Shown here in pieces: positions 20,230 through 30,100 of a stretch of DNA of 43,110 nt (positions within the stretch are counted from its first letter, which is position 1; each line of letters starts with the position of its first letter). Source of the stretch: Bacteroidales bacterium (GTDB lineage Bacteria; Bacteroidota; Bacteroidia; Bacteroidales; VadinHA17); contig PLML01000159.1 in NCBI GenBank assembly GCA_003141525.1, forward strand, positions 1 through 43,110, in the 5' to 3' direction. The notes beneath the pieces were generated by a model. That model saw only the letters and a program-made list of their open reading frames with translations. It did no database searches and was not told where the DNA came from. Both the position numbers and the translations under genes were made by a program.

Positions 20230-21792
20230 TTACTCATCAGACATTTTAAAAATTAAAAAATTTATAGAAGCAGGTTGAAAGGTTAATTCAAATTCTTTTT
20301 TGGAATTTATTTCACTTTTAATTTGCGTTTCTTTTACGATGTCTTTTTTGAATGTATTAGTTGCATCTAGTGATGGTGCGCTATAAATTATTTGGTTTTC
20401 TAATTTAAATTTCCTAATATTTTTCAAATTAATAAAATTGATGGTTGTTTTTACATGTTTATTTTCAGAAAGATTTAAAACGGCAATTACAATTTCTTTT
20501 TTATCGTCAGAAATGCTTGCTGTAGCATCAATTATTTTCAGTTTATTTTCTATTTCGGGTGAATTAACTACAATTGGTAAATTGTTTTTTTGACTGTATT
20601 GTCTGTAAGCTTGAAGCGGAGTGTAAACTGTTTGACGGAAAGAACCAGCTTCAGTAGAGATAATAGGTGCCAAAACATTTACTGTTTGAGCCCATGTAGC
20701 CAAACCAATAATATCGGCATTTCTTTGAAACAAATTCAGGAATTTACCAACAGCCAGTGCGTGCGACCAGTTATAAGGATATTCCAAATTATAGGTTCCC
20801 GTGCCCTTCCCCGATTTAATGTCCCAAATACCCCATTCATCAATGGCAATTTTTAAAGGTTCACTGCGTGGAGGAAATCTATAAAAGAAGGGAAAATCTT
20901 TAACCTTCGATGGAACTTTATTTATGATAGCTTTCATAGAATCGAGCCTTATATTAAATTGCTCAACACTCTGTAGGAGTGTTGTATATTTTGAATCCCC
21001 AGGCATTGAATAAAAATGTACCGAAAGGAAATCACAAACCTGATGCATTTGCGAAACTACCTCCCGACTCCATGCTAAATCATCACAATTTCCAACCAAT
21101 GTTATCTTAATGCCAGGATCCTGAAGTTTCATTAGCTTTATGATCTGCCAGCTATCTTCAATATATTTATTTACATTTTGATCCTTTCCGGCATCTGGTT
21201 TGGCATATTCTTCATTTCCAATTCCCCAATATTTTACGTTGAAGGGTTCTATGTAACCGTGCGAACGCCTCAAGTTTGACCAATACGTATCCCCGGTTCC
21301 GTTGCAATACTCCACCCAATCTGAAGCATCGTTTGGCGAATCTGTTGACATATTTACAACCAAAAAAGGTTCGGCGCCAATTTCACGACAATATTGTACA
21401 AATTCAGCTGTACCAAAATGATTATCCATAATTCCACCCCATATCAGGTTTTTACGTTTGGGACGATCAGTTTTTTTCCCAATACCATCTTTCCAATGGT
21501 ATATTTTTACTACTGTTCCGCCAGGAAATCGAAGTAGTGGGGTTTTTAATTCCTGAACACTCCTAAGTACATCTTTTCTAAAACCTTGCTCATTGGATAA
21601 AGTCGAATTCTCATCATAAATTCCACCATCGATACAACGCCCCAGAAATTCAATGAATTGACCATAGACTAATGGGGAAATCTTTTCGCTTTCCTGATTT
21701 AGATCAATCGAAATTTTTGCATCTCTTATTTCCTGACAATATATATTCAATACAATAAATTGAATAAAAAAAAATAATAGGCACTTCTTCAT
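20230..21792 (-). CDS. GH51 family alpha-L-arabinofuranosidase, secreted
   Basis: 520-aa ORF with signal peptide; QFIEFLGRCIDGGIYDE, LRFPGGTVVKIYHWKDGIG, YWGIGNEEYAKP, IAIDEWGIWD. Confidence 0.93.
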   Translation of the reverse strand: MKKCLLFFFIQFIVLNIYCQEIRDAKISIDLNQESEKISPLVYGQFIEFLGRCIDGGIYDENSTLSNEQGFRKDVLRSVQELKTPLLRFPGGTVVKIYHWKDGIGKKTDRPKRKNLIWGGIMDNHFGTAEFVQYCREIGAEPFLVVNMSTDSPNDASDWVEYCNGTGDTYWSNLRRSHGYIEPFNVKYWGIGNEEYAKPDAGKDQNVNKYIEDSWQIIKLMKLQDPGIKITLVGNCDDLAWSREVVSQMHQVCDFLSVHFYSMPGDSKYTTLLQSVEQFNIRLDSMKAIINKVPSKVKDFPFFYRFPPRSEPLKIAIDEWGIWDIKSGKGTGTYNLEYPYNWSHALAVGKFLNLFQRNADIIGLATWAQTVNVLAPIISTEAGSFRQTVYTPLQAYRQYSQKNNLPIVVNSPEIENKLKIIDATASISDDKKEIVIAVLNLSENKHVKTTINFINLKNIRKFKLENQIIYSAPSLDATNTFKKDIVKETQIKSEINSKKEFELTFQPASINFLIFKMSDE

Positions 21793-22165
21793 TTTTTATT
21801 TGTCAAATTGTTTCCAAAGTTGTTATCAGAAAACTTTTGTTCACGTTATTTTTGCTAATATAATTGAAAAAAGGGTTCATTATTACAAAAAAAATATAAG
21901 TTTACTTTCAAGATTATTTATTTATTCTTTCTGTTTTTGTTTGTTGTCAACTACAAATTTGAAAAGAATCCTTTTTTATATTATATTGTAAATAAAGTAG
22001 TTATTGACATATTAAGATAAATCTATTAAAAATCAATTAATTAAACAACTCTCTTATCTCGAACTAAGGTTAACATTTTTGAATCCACTTAAAATTTTAA
22101 CACTTTACAAAATACTGTATCTTACGAAGCTTACTAATATTTAATAATTATTCATAAATCCCATA

Positions 22166-24619
22166 ATGATGAAGAAATTTTTTCTTCCACTCTCCTTCTT
22201 TGTAAGCATAATATTTTTTTCGTGTTCATCTGATAATATAAAAAATGAAACCGTATTGAAGCGCAATCTTCCAATAGACGGCGATTGGAAATTTCTACGC
22301 GACAGTGTGGCAGGAGCAGAAAATCCCGCCTTTGATGACTCTTGCTGGCGAAGCATTGATCTTCCTCATGACTGGAGCATTGAGAATTTTGCTGATAACG
22401 ATAATGAAGATCATATCGGTCCTTTTACCAGAACCAGCGAAGGAGGCCTAGCCACAGGTTACGTTAAGGGAGGTACTGCATGGTACAGAAAACATTTCAT
22501 GGCCGATAATACCTATAGTAAGAAACAGGTTACCCTTTGCTTCGATGGTGTTTATATGATTGCCAGCGTGTGGGTAAACGGTAAAAAGGCAGGTGATCAT
22601 TTATACGGTTATACTCCATTTTCATATGATATTACAGATTACCTTTTCCCGGGAAAGGATAATTTAATTGCTGTTGAGGTAAATAACCCGGGGAAAAACA
22701 GTCGCTGGTACAGCGGATCAGGGATCTACCGTCATGTCTGGCTTACAGTTACCAACCCTTTGAGAGTGGCCGAAAACGGTCTTTTTGTTACTACAGATTT
22801 AACTTCAAAGGATTTAGCAAATGTTCATATTTCAATACAGCTGAAAAACAGCGGTCCTGAAAACAAAGAGGCCACTCTGGTTACTTTTATCAGTGATTCA
22901 GATGCCCGGGTAATTGATAAGAATGAGGTACCTATAAAGATCGGATCAAACGGAGCACTTTCGGTAGAGCAGACGCTGAAAATTTCTCAACCATCTCTAT
23001 GGTCCATCAATGATCCTCATCTTTACAGTGCAATATCAGAAGTGGTACTGAAAGGAAAGGTAATTGATAGTTATTCGGTAACATTTGGAGTTAGAACACT
23101 GAGCTTCAGTGCAGATAAAGGCTTTTTGCTTAATGGTAGTCCTGTTTTACTTAAAGGAGGATGCATTCATCACGACAATGGTCTCCTGGGTTCTGCGACA
23201 TACGACCGTGCAGAAGAACGCCGGGTTGAATTATTGAAAGCCAATGGGTTCAATGCCATCCGTACCAGCCATAATCCTCCGTCAAAGCAATTCCTCGATG
23301 CATGTGACCGACTTGGCATGATGGTAATAGATGAAGCCTTAGATATGTGGGAACATCCGAAAAATCCACAGGACTACAGTAATTATTTCAGGCGAAACTG
23401 GAAAAGTGATCTTCAATCCATGATACTGCGCGACCGTAACCACCCGAGTGTAATTATATGGAGCATCGGCAATGAGATCTATGAAAGGGCCGACACGTCG
23501 GGTCAACGCATAGCACACCAGCTGGTTAAAGTGGTTAAAGAGCTTGACAACACAAGACCCATCACAGCAGCAGTTTGTCTCTTCTGGGAACATCCGGAAA
23601 TGGATTGGTCGGCTTCTGAAGCGGCTTTTACCAGCCTTGACGTTGCCGGTTATAATTACCAGTGGAGAGAATACATAAACGATCATAAAAAATTCCCCGA
23701 ACGAATTATGGCAGGCACTGAGTCTTTTCCAATGGAAGCATTTGAAAACTGGCAGCAGGTGGAAAAAGATCTATGGGTAATAGGCGATTTTGTATGGACA
23801 GGAATGGATTATCTTGGAGAGTCTGGGATCGGGCATACGTATTACGACAAAAAAGATGCCGCGTTCAGTATGCCGTGGCCCTCCTGGTATAACGCGTGGT
23901 GCGGAGATATCGATATCACCGGTCAGAAAAAAGCTCAGTCCTATTTCAGAGATGTAGTATGGAACAGGAGTAAACTGGAGATGGCTGTACACGCTCCCAT
24001 TCCCTCAGGTAAAAAAGAAGGTATATCTCGCTGGGGATGGCCCGATGAGTATCAGAGCTGGACCTGGCCCGGAGAGGAAGGAAATATGTTGCAGATATCC
24101 GTTTATTCGCGATGTCAGGTAGTCCGTCTTGAGTTAAATGGCAAGATCATTGGTCAGAAGCCAATCTCTGACAAAACCCGATTTACTGCAAAGTTTGATG
24201 TACCATATGAAGCAGGAGAATTAAAAGCGATCGGCTTAATAGATGGAAAAGAAGTTGCATCCAGGATATTCAAAACAGCAGGTAAACCAGCAACACTGAT
24301 CTTAATACCCGACAGGAACCAGATCAATGCTGACCGTAGCGACCTGGTATATGTTTCAGTTGAAGTAAGGGACAAAGACGGGAATCTTGTTCCTGATGCA
24401 AACGTACTCGTTAAATTTACTGTGTCAGGTGATGGCGAATTACTGGCTTCAGGAAACGCTGCACCGAACGACATGCAAAGCTTTCGCAAACCTGAATGTA
24501 AAACCTTTAACGGTAAATGCCTTGCTATTATCAGACCGTTTACAAAATCAGGTTCAATACTCGTGACTACTGAGTCAGAAGGACTTCCTGCTGCTACAGT
24601 CGAGATTACAACGCAGTAA
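22166..24619 (+). CDS. GH2 family beta-galactosidase-like lipoprotein
   Basis: 817-aa ORF; lipobox FFSCSSDN; DLPHDWSIENF, RDRNHPSVIIWSIGNEI, IMAGTESFP; C-terminal Ig-like domains. Only large intact gene on the plus strand. Confidence 0.94.
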   Translation: MMKKFFLPLSFFVSIIFFSCSSDNIKNETVLKRNLPIDGDWKFLRDSVAGAENPAFDDSCWRSIDLPHDWSIENFADNDNEDHIGPFTRTSEGGLATGYVKGGTAWYRKHFMADNTYSKKQVTLCFDGVYMIASVWVNGKKAGDHLYGYTPFSYDITDYLFPGKDNLIAVEVNNPGKNSRWYSGSGIYRHVWLTVTNPLRVAENGLFVTTDLTSKDLANVHISIQLKNSGPENKEATLVTFISDSDARVIDKNEVPIKIGSNGALSVEQTLKISQPSLWSINDPHLYSAISEVVLKGKVIDSYSVTFGVRTLSFSADKGFLLNGSPVLLKGGCIHHDNGLLGSATYDRAEERRVELLKANGFNAIRTSHNPPSKQFLDACDRLGMMVIDEALDMWEHPKNPQDYSNYFRRNWKSDLQSMILRDRNHPSVIIWSIGNEIYERADTSGQRIAHQLVKVVKELDNTRPITAAVCLFWEHPEMDWSASEAAFTSLDVAGYNYQWREYINDHKKFPERIMAGTESFPMEAFENWQQVEKDLWVIGDFVWTGMDYLGESGIGHTYYDKKDAAFSMPWPSWYNAWCGDIDITGQKKAQSYFRDVVWNRSKLEMAVHAPIPSGKKEGISRWGWPDEYQSWTWPGEEGNMLQISVYSRCQVVRLELNGKIIGQKPISDKTRFTAKFDVPYEAGELKAIGLIDGKEVASRIFKTAGKPATLILIPDRNQINADRSDLVYVSVEVRDKDGNLVPDANVLVKFTVSGDGELLASGNAAPNDMQSFRKPECKTFNGKCLAIIRPFTKSGSILVTTESEGLPAATVEITTQ

Positions 24620-24663
24620 ATTTAATTGACAAAACTTATAATTAGTACTAAACACCTGTACTA

Positions 24664-25089
24664 TGAAACAATTAATTTATTCCAGCTTTCTTTATTCTAT
24701 TTCACTTGTTCTTCTTACTCCAATAACCTTTGGACAACCATCGACCAAGGCAAAAGCAGGGCCGGAAAGCAGCCCTAGAAGGTGCTAGTTTCCTAGTCAC
24801 TCCTGAAGGCTCATTATCAGGTTATACTAGTACATTTGACCAGAAAGAACTAAATATTGCTTAGAAAGAAATAAAAATCGTAGCGGCAACAATAAAGGTA
24901 GGATTAATGTCAGGCATCTGCTACAAAGAACTAAGAAATGGAAAGGAATTCTGCTTTAACCAGGTTAGAGTATATACACCTGAAGGAAATTTCGAAGGGA
25001 CATATTCCAAAATATTCCGTTGCAGTAATCTGTATCTACCTGGAACAGGAGAAATGGTTGAATTATGTTTGTTGTTTATTCTCTTGTGA
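24664..25089 (+). pseudogene. Degenerate carbon-nitrogen hydrolase (nitrilase superfamily)
   Basis: Signal peptide MKQLIYSSFLYSISLVLLTPITFGQPSTKAKAGPE, then a frameshift into ALEGASFLVTPEGSLSGYTSTFDQKELNIA* (TAG at 24862-24864), then GLMSGICYKELRNGKEFCFNQVRVYTPEGNFEGTYSKIFRCS...GTGEM, then truncation. Confidence 0.65.
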
Positions 25090-25336
25090 AACTTTCAACC
25101 ATATATATTCGTTTCCCTTCTGCTAATAAATAAATAAATATCTGGCTATCAAAGAATTAAATTACAAAAGTCTCCTTTAATAAGCAAAAAGTTATCAATA
25201 ATTTAAATAATGTGAGTATGAACAACTAATTTTTGAATGCTCTTTACAGATGATTCTTAAAGAAGAAAACTTAACTATTCAAGTTTTAAATATTATTGTT
25301 ATTAAAATTGGTTATTCTTAAGTTCACCTCGAAAAA

Positions 25337-25774
25337 CTATTTTACCATTTCTTTTTTTAAGAGAACAGACCCATCATTTGTGCTGCAGTTTCGTAATACA
25401 GCATTTGTTCCATCGCGCAACATGATTGCAGAAAGGCCTTTTGAAACAGGAGCAGGATTTACATCAATACTTTCCAGAGGGATATTTTCAATAACACTAT
25501 TCTCCATACCATAAATCAATATTCCTGTTTCACTGGTTGCCGTAACCCACCCTGATGCAAGCAGAACTTGATGATAGCACACAATTTGTAACAGTGACAT
25601 TCTCAGCATAACCGGTTTTATTTCCAAAAGAAGGAACCTTCCAGACCGGATCGTTTGGAGAGGGCTGATCGCTGAACCCGGTAAAACAAATAGTATCATC
25701 GCCGGCAACTATATTACAGTCAGATATCCGGATATTGCGCGAATTGGTAAAATGAATGCCATCGTTGTCAGGTA
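25337..25774 (-). pseudogene. Truncated, frameshifted GH28-like beta-helix protein
   Basis: DNDGIHFTNSRNIRISDCNIVAGDDTICFTGFSDQPSPNDPVWKVPSFGNKTGYAENVTVTNCVLSSSSACIRVGYG, then after a frameshift ETGILIYGMENSVIENIPLESIDVNPAPVSKGLSAIMLRDGTNAVLRNCSTNDG. 5' part missing. Confidence 0.7.
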
Positions 25775-26056
25775 ATTACACAATTAAGTCGAACAAAATA
25801 CTATACCTTTATAATAGTTCCTTTCTTATACATCCAATACAAGATAACATAAATGATTGCCAGTGCTGGCATTGATTAAACTAGGCATAGAATAATCTTG
25901 CAAAGCCTGATAAAAAATTAAACAGACAACTTCTTAAATTGATCTTATATTTCTGAGTTGCAAAAAAACATTAACTGAATATCGGGTTTGATTAATAAAA
26001 TCACAAATATTTAGATGAACCTAATTTTTGATGTGGATTTTAAAAATACATATTAT

Positions 26057-26145
26057 GGACTAAAGTCCACAATCATCTCATTATAAATTACATCTGACTT
26101 AAGTTCGAGGTAATTCAACGAACTTAAGAATAGGGCTTTAGCCCT
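26057..26145. repeat. Cluster of three stem-loop repeats (REP-like)
   Basis: GGACT-AA-AGTCC (26057-26068); CTTAAGTTCG...CGAACTTAAG (26098-26107/26119-26128); AGGGCT-TT-AGCCCT (26132-26145). Confidence 0.6.
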
Positions 26146-26195
26146 TAATTCTTTTTTATTTATGATTCCTGACACTCATTAAAAATATTATAGGA

Positions 26196-26578
26196 TGAAC
26201 AGAACAAAAACCGCAAAGGTAAAAGCTGATAGAGAGCCGAAAGATCGGAACTGGGCTATAACAGATCAGGTAGTTTCGCTGGAAGAGATTCAGACTGGCA
26301 TCAAGAGTGCTGAAAAAGGGCCGGACGGTTCAGGTAGCAATGAATGACTTTGAGCAATGGCTGAAATCTTGGCAAAAGAGATTGTCCTGACCACATTGGC
26401 GCAAGCCGATATCAAAACAGTCTTTGAGTACGGGGCTGTAACGTTCGGTTTCATTACTGTGAAAGCATTCGTTGCAGAGGTATACATAAGCATATGGAGC
26501 TTAGATTATCAATACAATATGTACTTAGAATGTAGGTTCTTACTGACCAAGAGTAAAATGTACCGCAATGTCATTTAA
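26196..26578 (+). pseudogene. Remnant(s) of small conserved Bacteroidetes-type protein(s)
   Basis: MNRTKTAKVKADREPKDRNWAITDQVVSLEEIQTGIKSAEKGPDGSGSNE* (from 26196), followed in another frame by MAEILAKEIVLTTLAQADIKTVFEYGAVTFGFI...; looks degenerate. Confidence 0.3.
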
Positions 26579-26811
26579 GGCAATTACCTCATTATCTATC
26601 GTATCACTCCCAAATGAGTTGAAGTACTAAGGGTTCTTAACTTCGGGTGTCCATAAGGAAGATCCGTACAGCTAGAGTAGCTAAAGTTTAGAAAGGTCGC
26701 TTTTTAGAGCAACTTTTCGCATGAAGGTAAATTCCCTCAATGTTCTCATGAATCGTCTTTAAACTCCCCTCATATTGCTTTAAGTATAGATTTTTCTGTT
26801 TAGTAAAAATA

Positions 26812-27927
26812 TTATTTCAAACAATGCTGAAATTTTGTAAGTATTTCGCATCCATATTCCGTAACTACTACCATATGTTCAAGTCGAATCCCGTAATCTT
26901 TTTTATAGATTGCCGGCTCAAGTGCAATAACCATATTCGATGCAAGTTCCATATCATTATATGGAACAATTCGTGGTTCTTCGTGATACATTATTCCAAC
27001 TCCATGACCTCCATGATGGGGAAAGTTTCCAATATGACTGCGCATCAAACGGTCTATTTCCATAGCTTTAACTCCCGGACGTATTGCATTAATTGCAATA
27101 TCAAGCGCTTTCTTAACTTCTGAAAATGTTTTTCTTTGTCCACTGGTTGGTTCTTCAACTACTACGGTATTGCACGAATCACCCCAATAGCCATTCAAAC
27201 AAGGGGTTAAATCAGAAAGTATCAAATCTCCCGATATAATTTTCTTTCCGGAAGGATTTCCGCCTCCTTCTGCTGTGCGTGAGCCACAAACCATATCTGC
27301 CATCATGGGAACACGTTTCCCTGTAGCGGTATCCATATCGCCCCGAACCAGTGTAAATAATTCAAGCTCTGTCATTCCGGGTTTAGCATATTTTAACACT
27401 GCTTCCTGACCAATATCGCATAAATGAGTTGCTGCCCGAATAAGATCAAGTTCATCGCTATCCTTTATCAATCTAAGATGTTCTAAATCCCTGGATATAT
27501 TAACAAGTTTAATTTCCGGAAATTTAAAAGTCAGTGATTCAGCAAGAGAAAAGGGTAATGAATCAGACTCTATGCCAATTCGGGCCGTCCCTATACCACT
27601 TTGTTTAATAAGTTCATGTATTTTGACAAGAAACCGGGATAAATAATCCAATGGTTTATCATAGACATAGCTGGAGTACCGATTCACTGCAATACGGACG
27701 TCAAGAGCAGCAAGTTGATCTGTTTCATTATCAGCAATAACCAGACCCGCAATTTGCGAAGGAACAACAAACAAGGCTGCCGGAAGAAAGTGAAAGGGCG
27801 ATGGCCCGATCTCAAAATTGTAAAAATATCCACACAAAAATCTGACTGATATTGGAGATGTAATTAAAAAAGCATCAATACCTTTTACTTCAGATATTTT
27901 GTTAAGCCTTTCAATTCTATATGCCAT
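26812..27927 (-). CDS. M24 family metallopeptidase (Xaa-Pro aminopeptidase/creatinase-like)
   Basis: 371-aa ORF; SDLTPCLNGYWGDSCNT (Asp ligands), HHGGHGVGIMYHEEPRI, LEPAIYKKDYGIRLEHMVVVTEYG. Confidence 0.92.
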   Translation of the reverse strand: MAYRIERLNKISEVKGIDAFLITSPISVRFLCGYFYNFEIGPSPFHFLPAALFVVPSQIAGLVIADNETDQLAALDVRIAVNRYSSYVYDKPLDYLSRFLVKIHELIKQSGIGTARIGIESDSLPFSLAESLTFKFPEIKLVNISRDLEHLRLIKDSDELDLIRAATHLCDIGQEAVLKYAKPGMTELELFTLVRGDMDTATGKRVPMMADMVCGSRTAEGGGNPSGKKIISGDLILSDLTPCLNGYWGDSCNTVVVEEPTSGQRKTFSEVKKALDIAINAIRPGVKAMEIDRLMRSHIGNFPHHGGHGVGIMYHEEPRIVPYNDMELASNMVIALEPAIYKKDYGIRLEHMVVVTEYGCEILTKFQHCLK

Positions 27928-27935
27928 TAATTAAA

Positions 27936-29057
27936 TCAGTTTAGGTTTACTCCATATTTTCTTATCACTTCAGGGTTTAATTCTATACCTAGACCAGGCG
28001 TTGAAGGAACCTCAACGAATCCGTCTTTTTGTACGAAAGGTTTGACAAGTAATTCCTTTCTTATAGCTGATTCGGTAACAGAAAATTCCAGAAATGGGAT
28101 ATCTGGAATAGCTGCGATCAAGTGAATACTGGCTGCCAAAAGTATACCCGTTTTAAAGGCATGGGGAACCATTTGAATATTATTATCAGCCGCCATCGCA
28201 GCTATTTTCTTTGCCTCGGTAAGCCCGCCACAGCGAGAAATATCAGGTTGAATAACATCAACACGGGATTCATTTATCAATCTTGCAAAAGCCAGCCTGC
28301 CACTTTCTTCTTCCCCTGTAGCTATGCGAAGTGTAGTCGATTCTGTAAGTCTTTTGTACCCTGCATAATCCTCAGCTGGGAGAGGTTCTTCCAGCCAGTA
28401 GATGTTTATTTGCTCCAAAGCCTTTGCAACATACATTGCCTGCTTCAGTTTATACCGTTTACCAATATCAATCATAATTTCCATATGATCTCCTGCAGTT
28501 TTTCTGGCCATTTCAATGAGCTGCAGGTCAAAATTGATATCATATCCGAGAGGTCCCCATCCGAATTTTATTGCAGTGAATCCTAAAGAAGCATATTTCT
28601 CCACCATACGTCTGACTTCATCCGGGTTACCTGGCATCAGCGCACTTGCATATGGCCTTACTCTGTCAGAATAACTCCCACCCAACAGTTTATGTACCGG
28701 TTTTCCTGTAGCTTTTCCCATGATATCCCAAATGGCCATATCAATACCGCTCATTACATGAATTACAGGGCCACTACGTCCATAGTAGTACGTTTTCTTC
28801 CACATGTCGTTCCAAATCTGTTCATAATCAAACGGATCGGACCCCATAACAACTTCTCTTAAACCATAACAAGTTCCATGTGACATATATGCGTCAACTA
28901 TAGCTTTTCCAACGATTGGAGCAGTATCAACTTCACCATAACCTGTAATCCCTTCATCAGTTTCAACTATAATGATTAAATCGTCCTGAGTGCCATCTGC
29001 TGCCGTAGAAATCTCGGGCAGTTTTAGCATGATAGCTTTAACATTTGTAATCTTCAT
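27936..29057 (-). CDS. Enolase superfamily, mandelate racemase/muconate lactonizing enzyme family (sugar-acid dehydratase-like)
   Basis: 373-aa ORF; FTAIKFGWGP, YWLEEPLPAEDYAGYKRL, RIATGEEESG, DVIQPDISRCGGLTEAKKIA, VPHAFKTGI. Confidence 0.92.
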   Translation of the reverse strand: MKITNVKAIMLKLPEISTAADGTQDDLIIIVETDEGITGYGEVDTAPIVGKAIVDAYMSHGTCYGLREVVMGSDPFDYEQIWNDMWKKTYYYGRSGPVIHVMSGIDMAIWDIMGKATGKPVHKLLGGSYSDRVRPYASALMPGNPDEVRRMVEKYASLGFTAIKFGWGPLGYDINFDLQLIEMARKTAGDHMEIMIDIGKRYKLKQAMYVAKALEQINIYWLEEPLPAEDYAGYKRLTESTTLRIATGEEESGRLAFARLINESRVDVIQPDISRCGGLTEAKKIAAMAADNNIQMVPHAFKTGILLAASIHLIAAIPDIPFLEFSVTESAIRKELLVKPFVQKDGFVEVPSTPGLGIELNPEVIRKYGVNLN

Positions 29058-29085
29058 TCCTATTAATTAAATTTATATTATAATA

Positions 29086-30057
29086 CTATGAGTTAATCTT
29101 CCTCTTATTAAAAGTAATTTTTTTTGAAAATTCCACAAGGGTTTTTTCGTATATGGTTACCATAAGCGTGCTTATGAAAATAATAACTCCACCGATAATC
29201 ATCAAAGCAGAGATCTTTTCATTCAAAAGGGCTATCCCAAATAATGCTATGAAGAATGGTAATAAATAGTTGCCCAGGATTGCCTGTGTCACATCCAATC
29301 TTTTTAAAACATAAAAAAACAGTAATGCGGGAATTCCATATACAAAGAGACTTAGTTCGAGTATTCCGAATAGAGCTATTTTACCTGAGTGCAAAAAAAA
29401 CTGAATAGGATGAAAAGGTTCGACCCATATCAGTAAAGGGATACTGGCAATACTTCCAATAATGGAACAATAAACAAGTATTTCCAACTCTGTAAACTTT
29501 TTATCTACTAACAGTTTGCAATATGTATTGTAATATGCACAACATAAGCAGGCAAACAGAAAAATCATGTTTCCTAAAAAGTATTGCCCATGGAAAAGAT
29601 TGGATCCCGATATATCTGATATTGAAGTCATAAGAACTCCAGCAATAGCAAGTACAAAACTCACGATACGGATTAAATTTAATTTTTCTTTAAGCAAAAA
29701 GGAAGCTAAAATACCAACAAATACAGGAATCGCTAAGGTTATAATACCTGCATTAGCAACTATAGTTAACTTAGAACCCAACGTATAAGCATATTGCATT
29801 ATAAAAATCCCAATTAATCCTGGTAAAATAAAATATTTAATATCCTTCCACCTCCAGCGGAATTTTACATTTCTTTTTTTATTTTCAACCCAAAGTATAG
29901 GAAGAAAAATAATGGTGCTTATAATCATTGGTATAAATGCAACTGTGATCGCACCTAAACGATCGCCGATAAACCGTATTACAGGAACCTGGGTTGCCCA
30001 CAAAAAAATGATGATGATGATTAATCCCCAATCAATAGTTTTTTGCGATTTAAACAT
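29086..30057 (-). CDS. DMT superfamily (EamA) transporter
   Basis: 323-aa hydrophobic ORF with about 10 TM segments; tandem EamA-like repeats (ILASFLLKEKLNLIRIVSFVLAIAGVLM; FGIALLNEKISALMIIGGVIIFIS). Confidence 0.88.
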   Translation of the reverse strand: MFKSQKTIDWGLIIIIIFLWATQVPVIRFIGDRLGAITVAFIPMIISTIIFLPILWVENKKRNVKFRWRWKDIKYFILPGLIGIFIMQYAYTLGSKLTIVANAGIITLAIPVFVGILASFLLKEKLNLIRIVSFVLAIAGVLMTSISDISGSNLFHGQYFLGNMIFLFACLCCAYYNTYCKLLVDKKFTELEILVYCSIIGSIASIPLLIWVEPFHPIQFFLHSGKIALFGILELSLFVYGIPALLFFYVLKRLDVTQAILGNYLLPFFIALFGIALLNEKISALMIIGGVIIFISTLMVTIYEKTLVEFSKKITFNKRKINS

Positions 30058-30100
30058 ATTTCTGATTAATAAATGATATAAACAACTTAATTTAAATCAG

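Noticed and set aside
21793-22165. Divergent promoter for GH51 and plus-strand GH2
   Set aside because: The geometry requires promoters here, but I could not find a convincing Bacteroidetes -7/-33 pair for either gene.
24907-25089. 60-aa plus-strand ORF as an independent gene
   Set aside because: It is the in-frame continuation of the decayed carbon-nitrogen hydrolase after an internal stop.
25337-25708. 123-aa minus-strand ORF as a real protein
   Set aside because: Its first part is the wrong frame of a GH28-like sequence; only the C-terminal part is meaningful.
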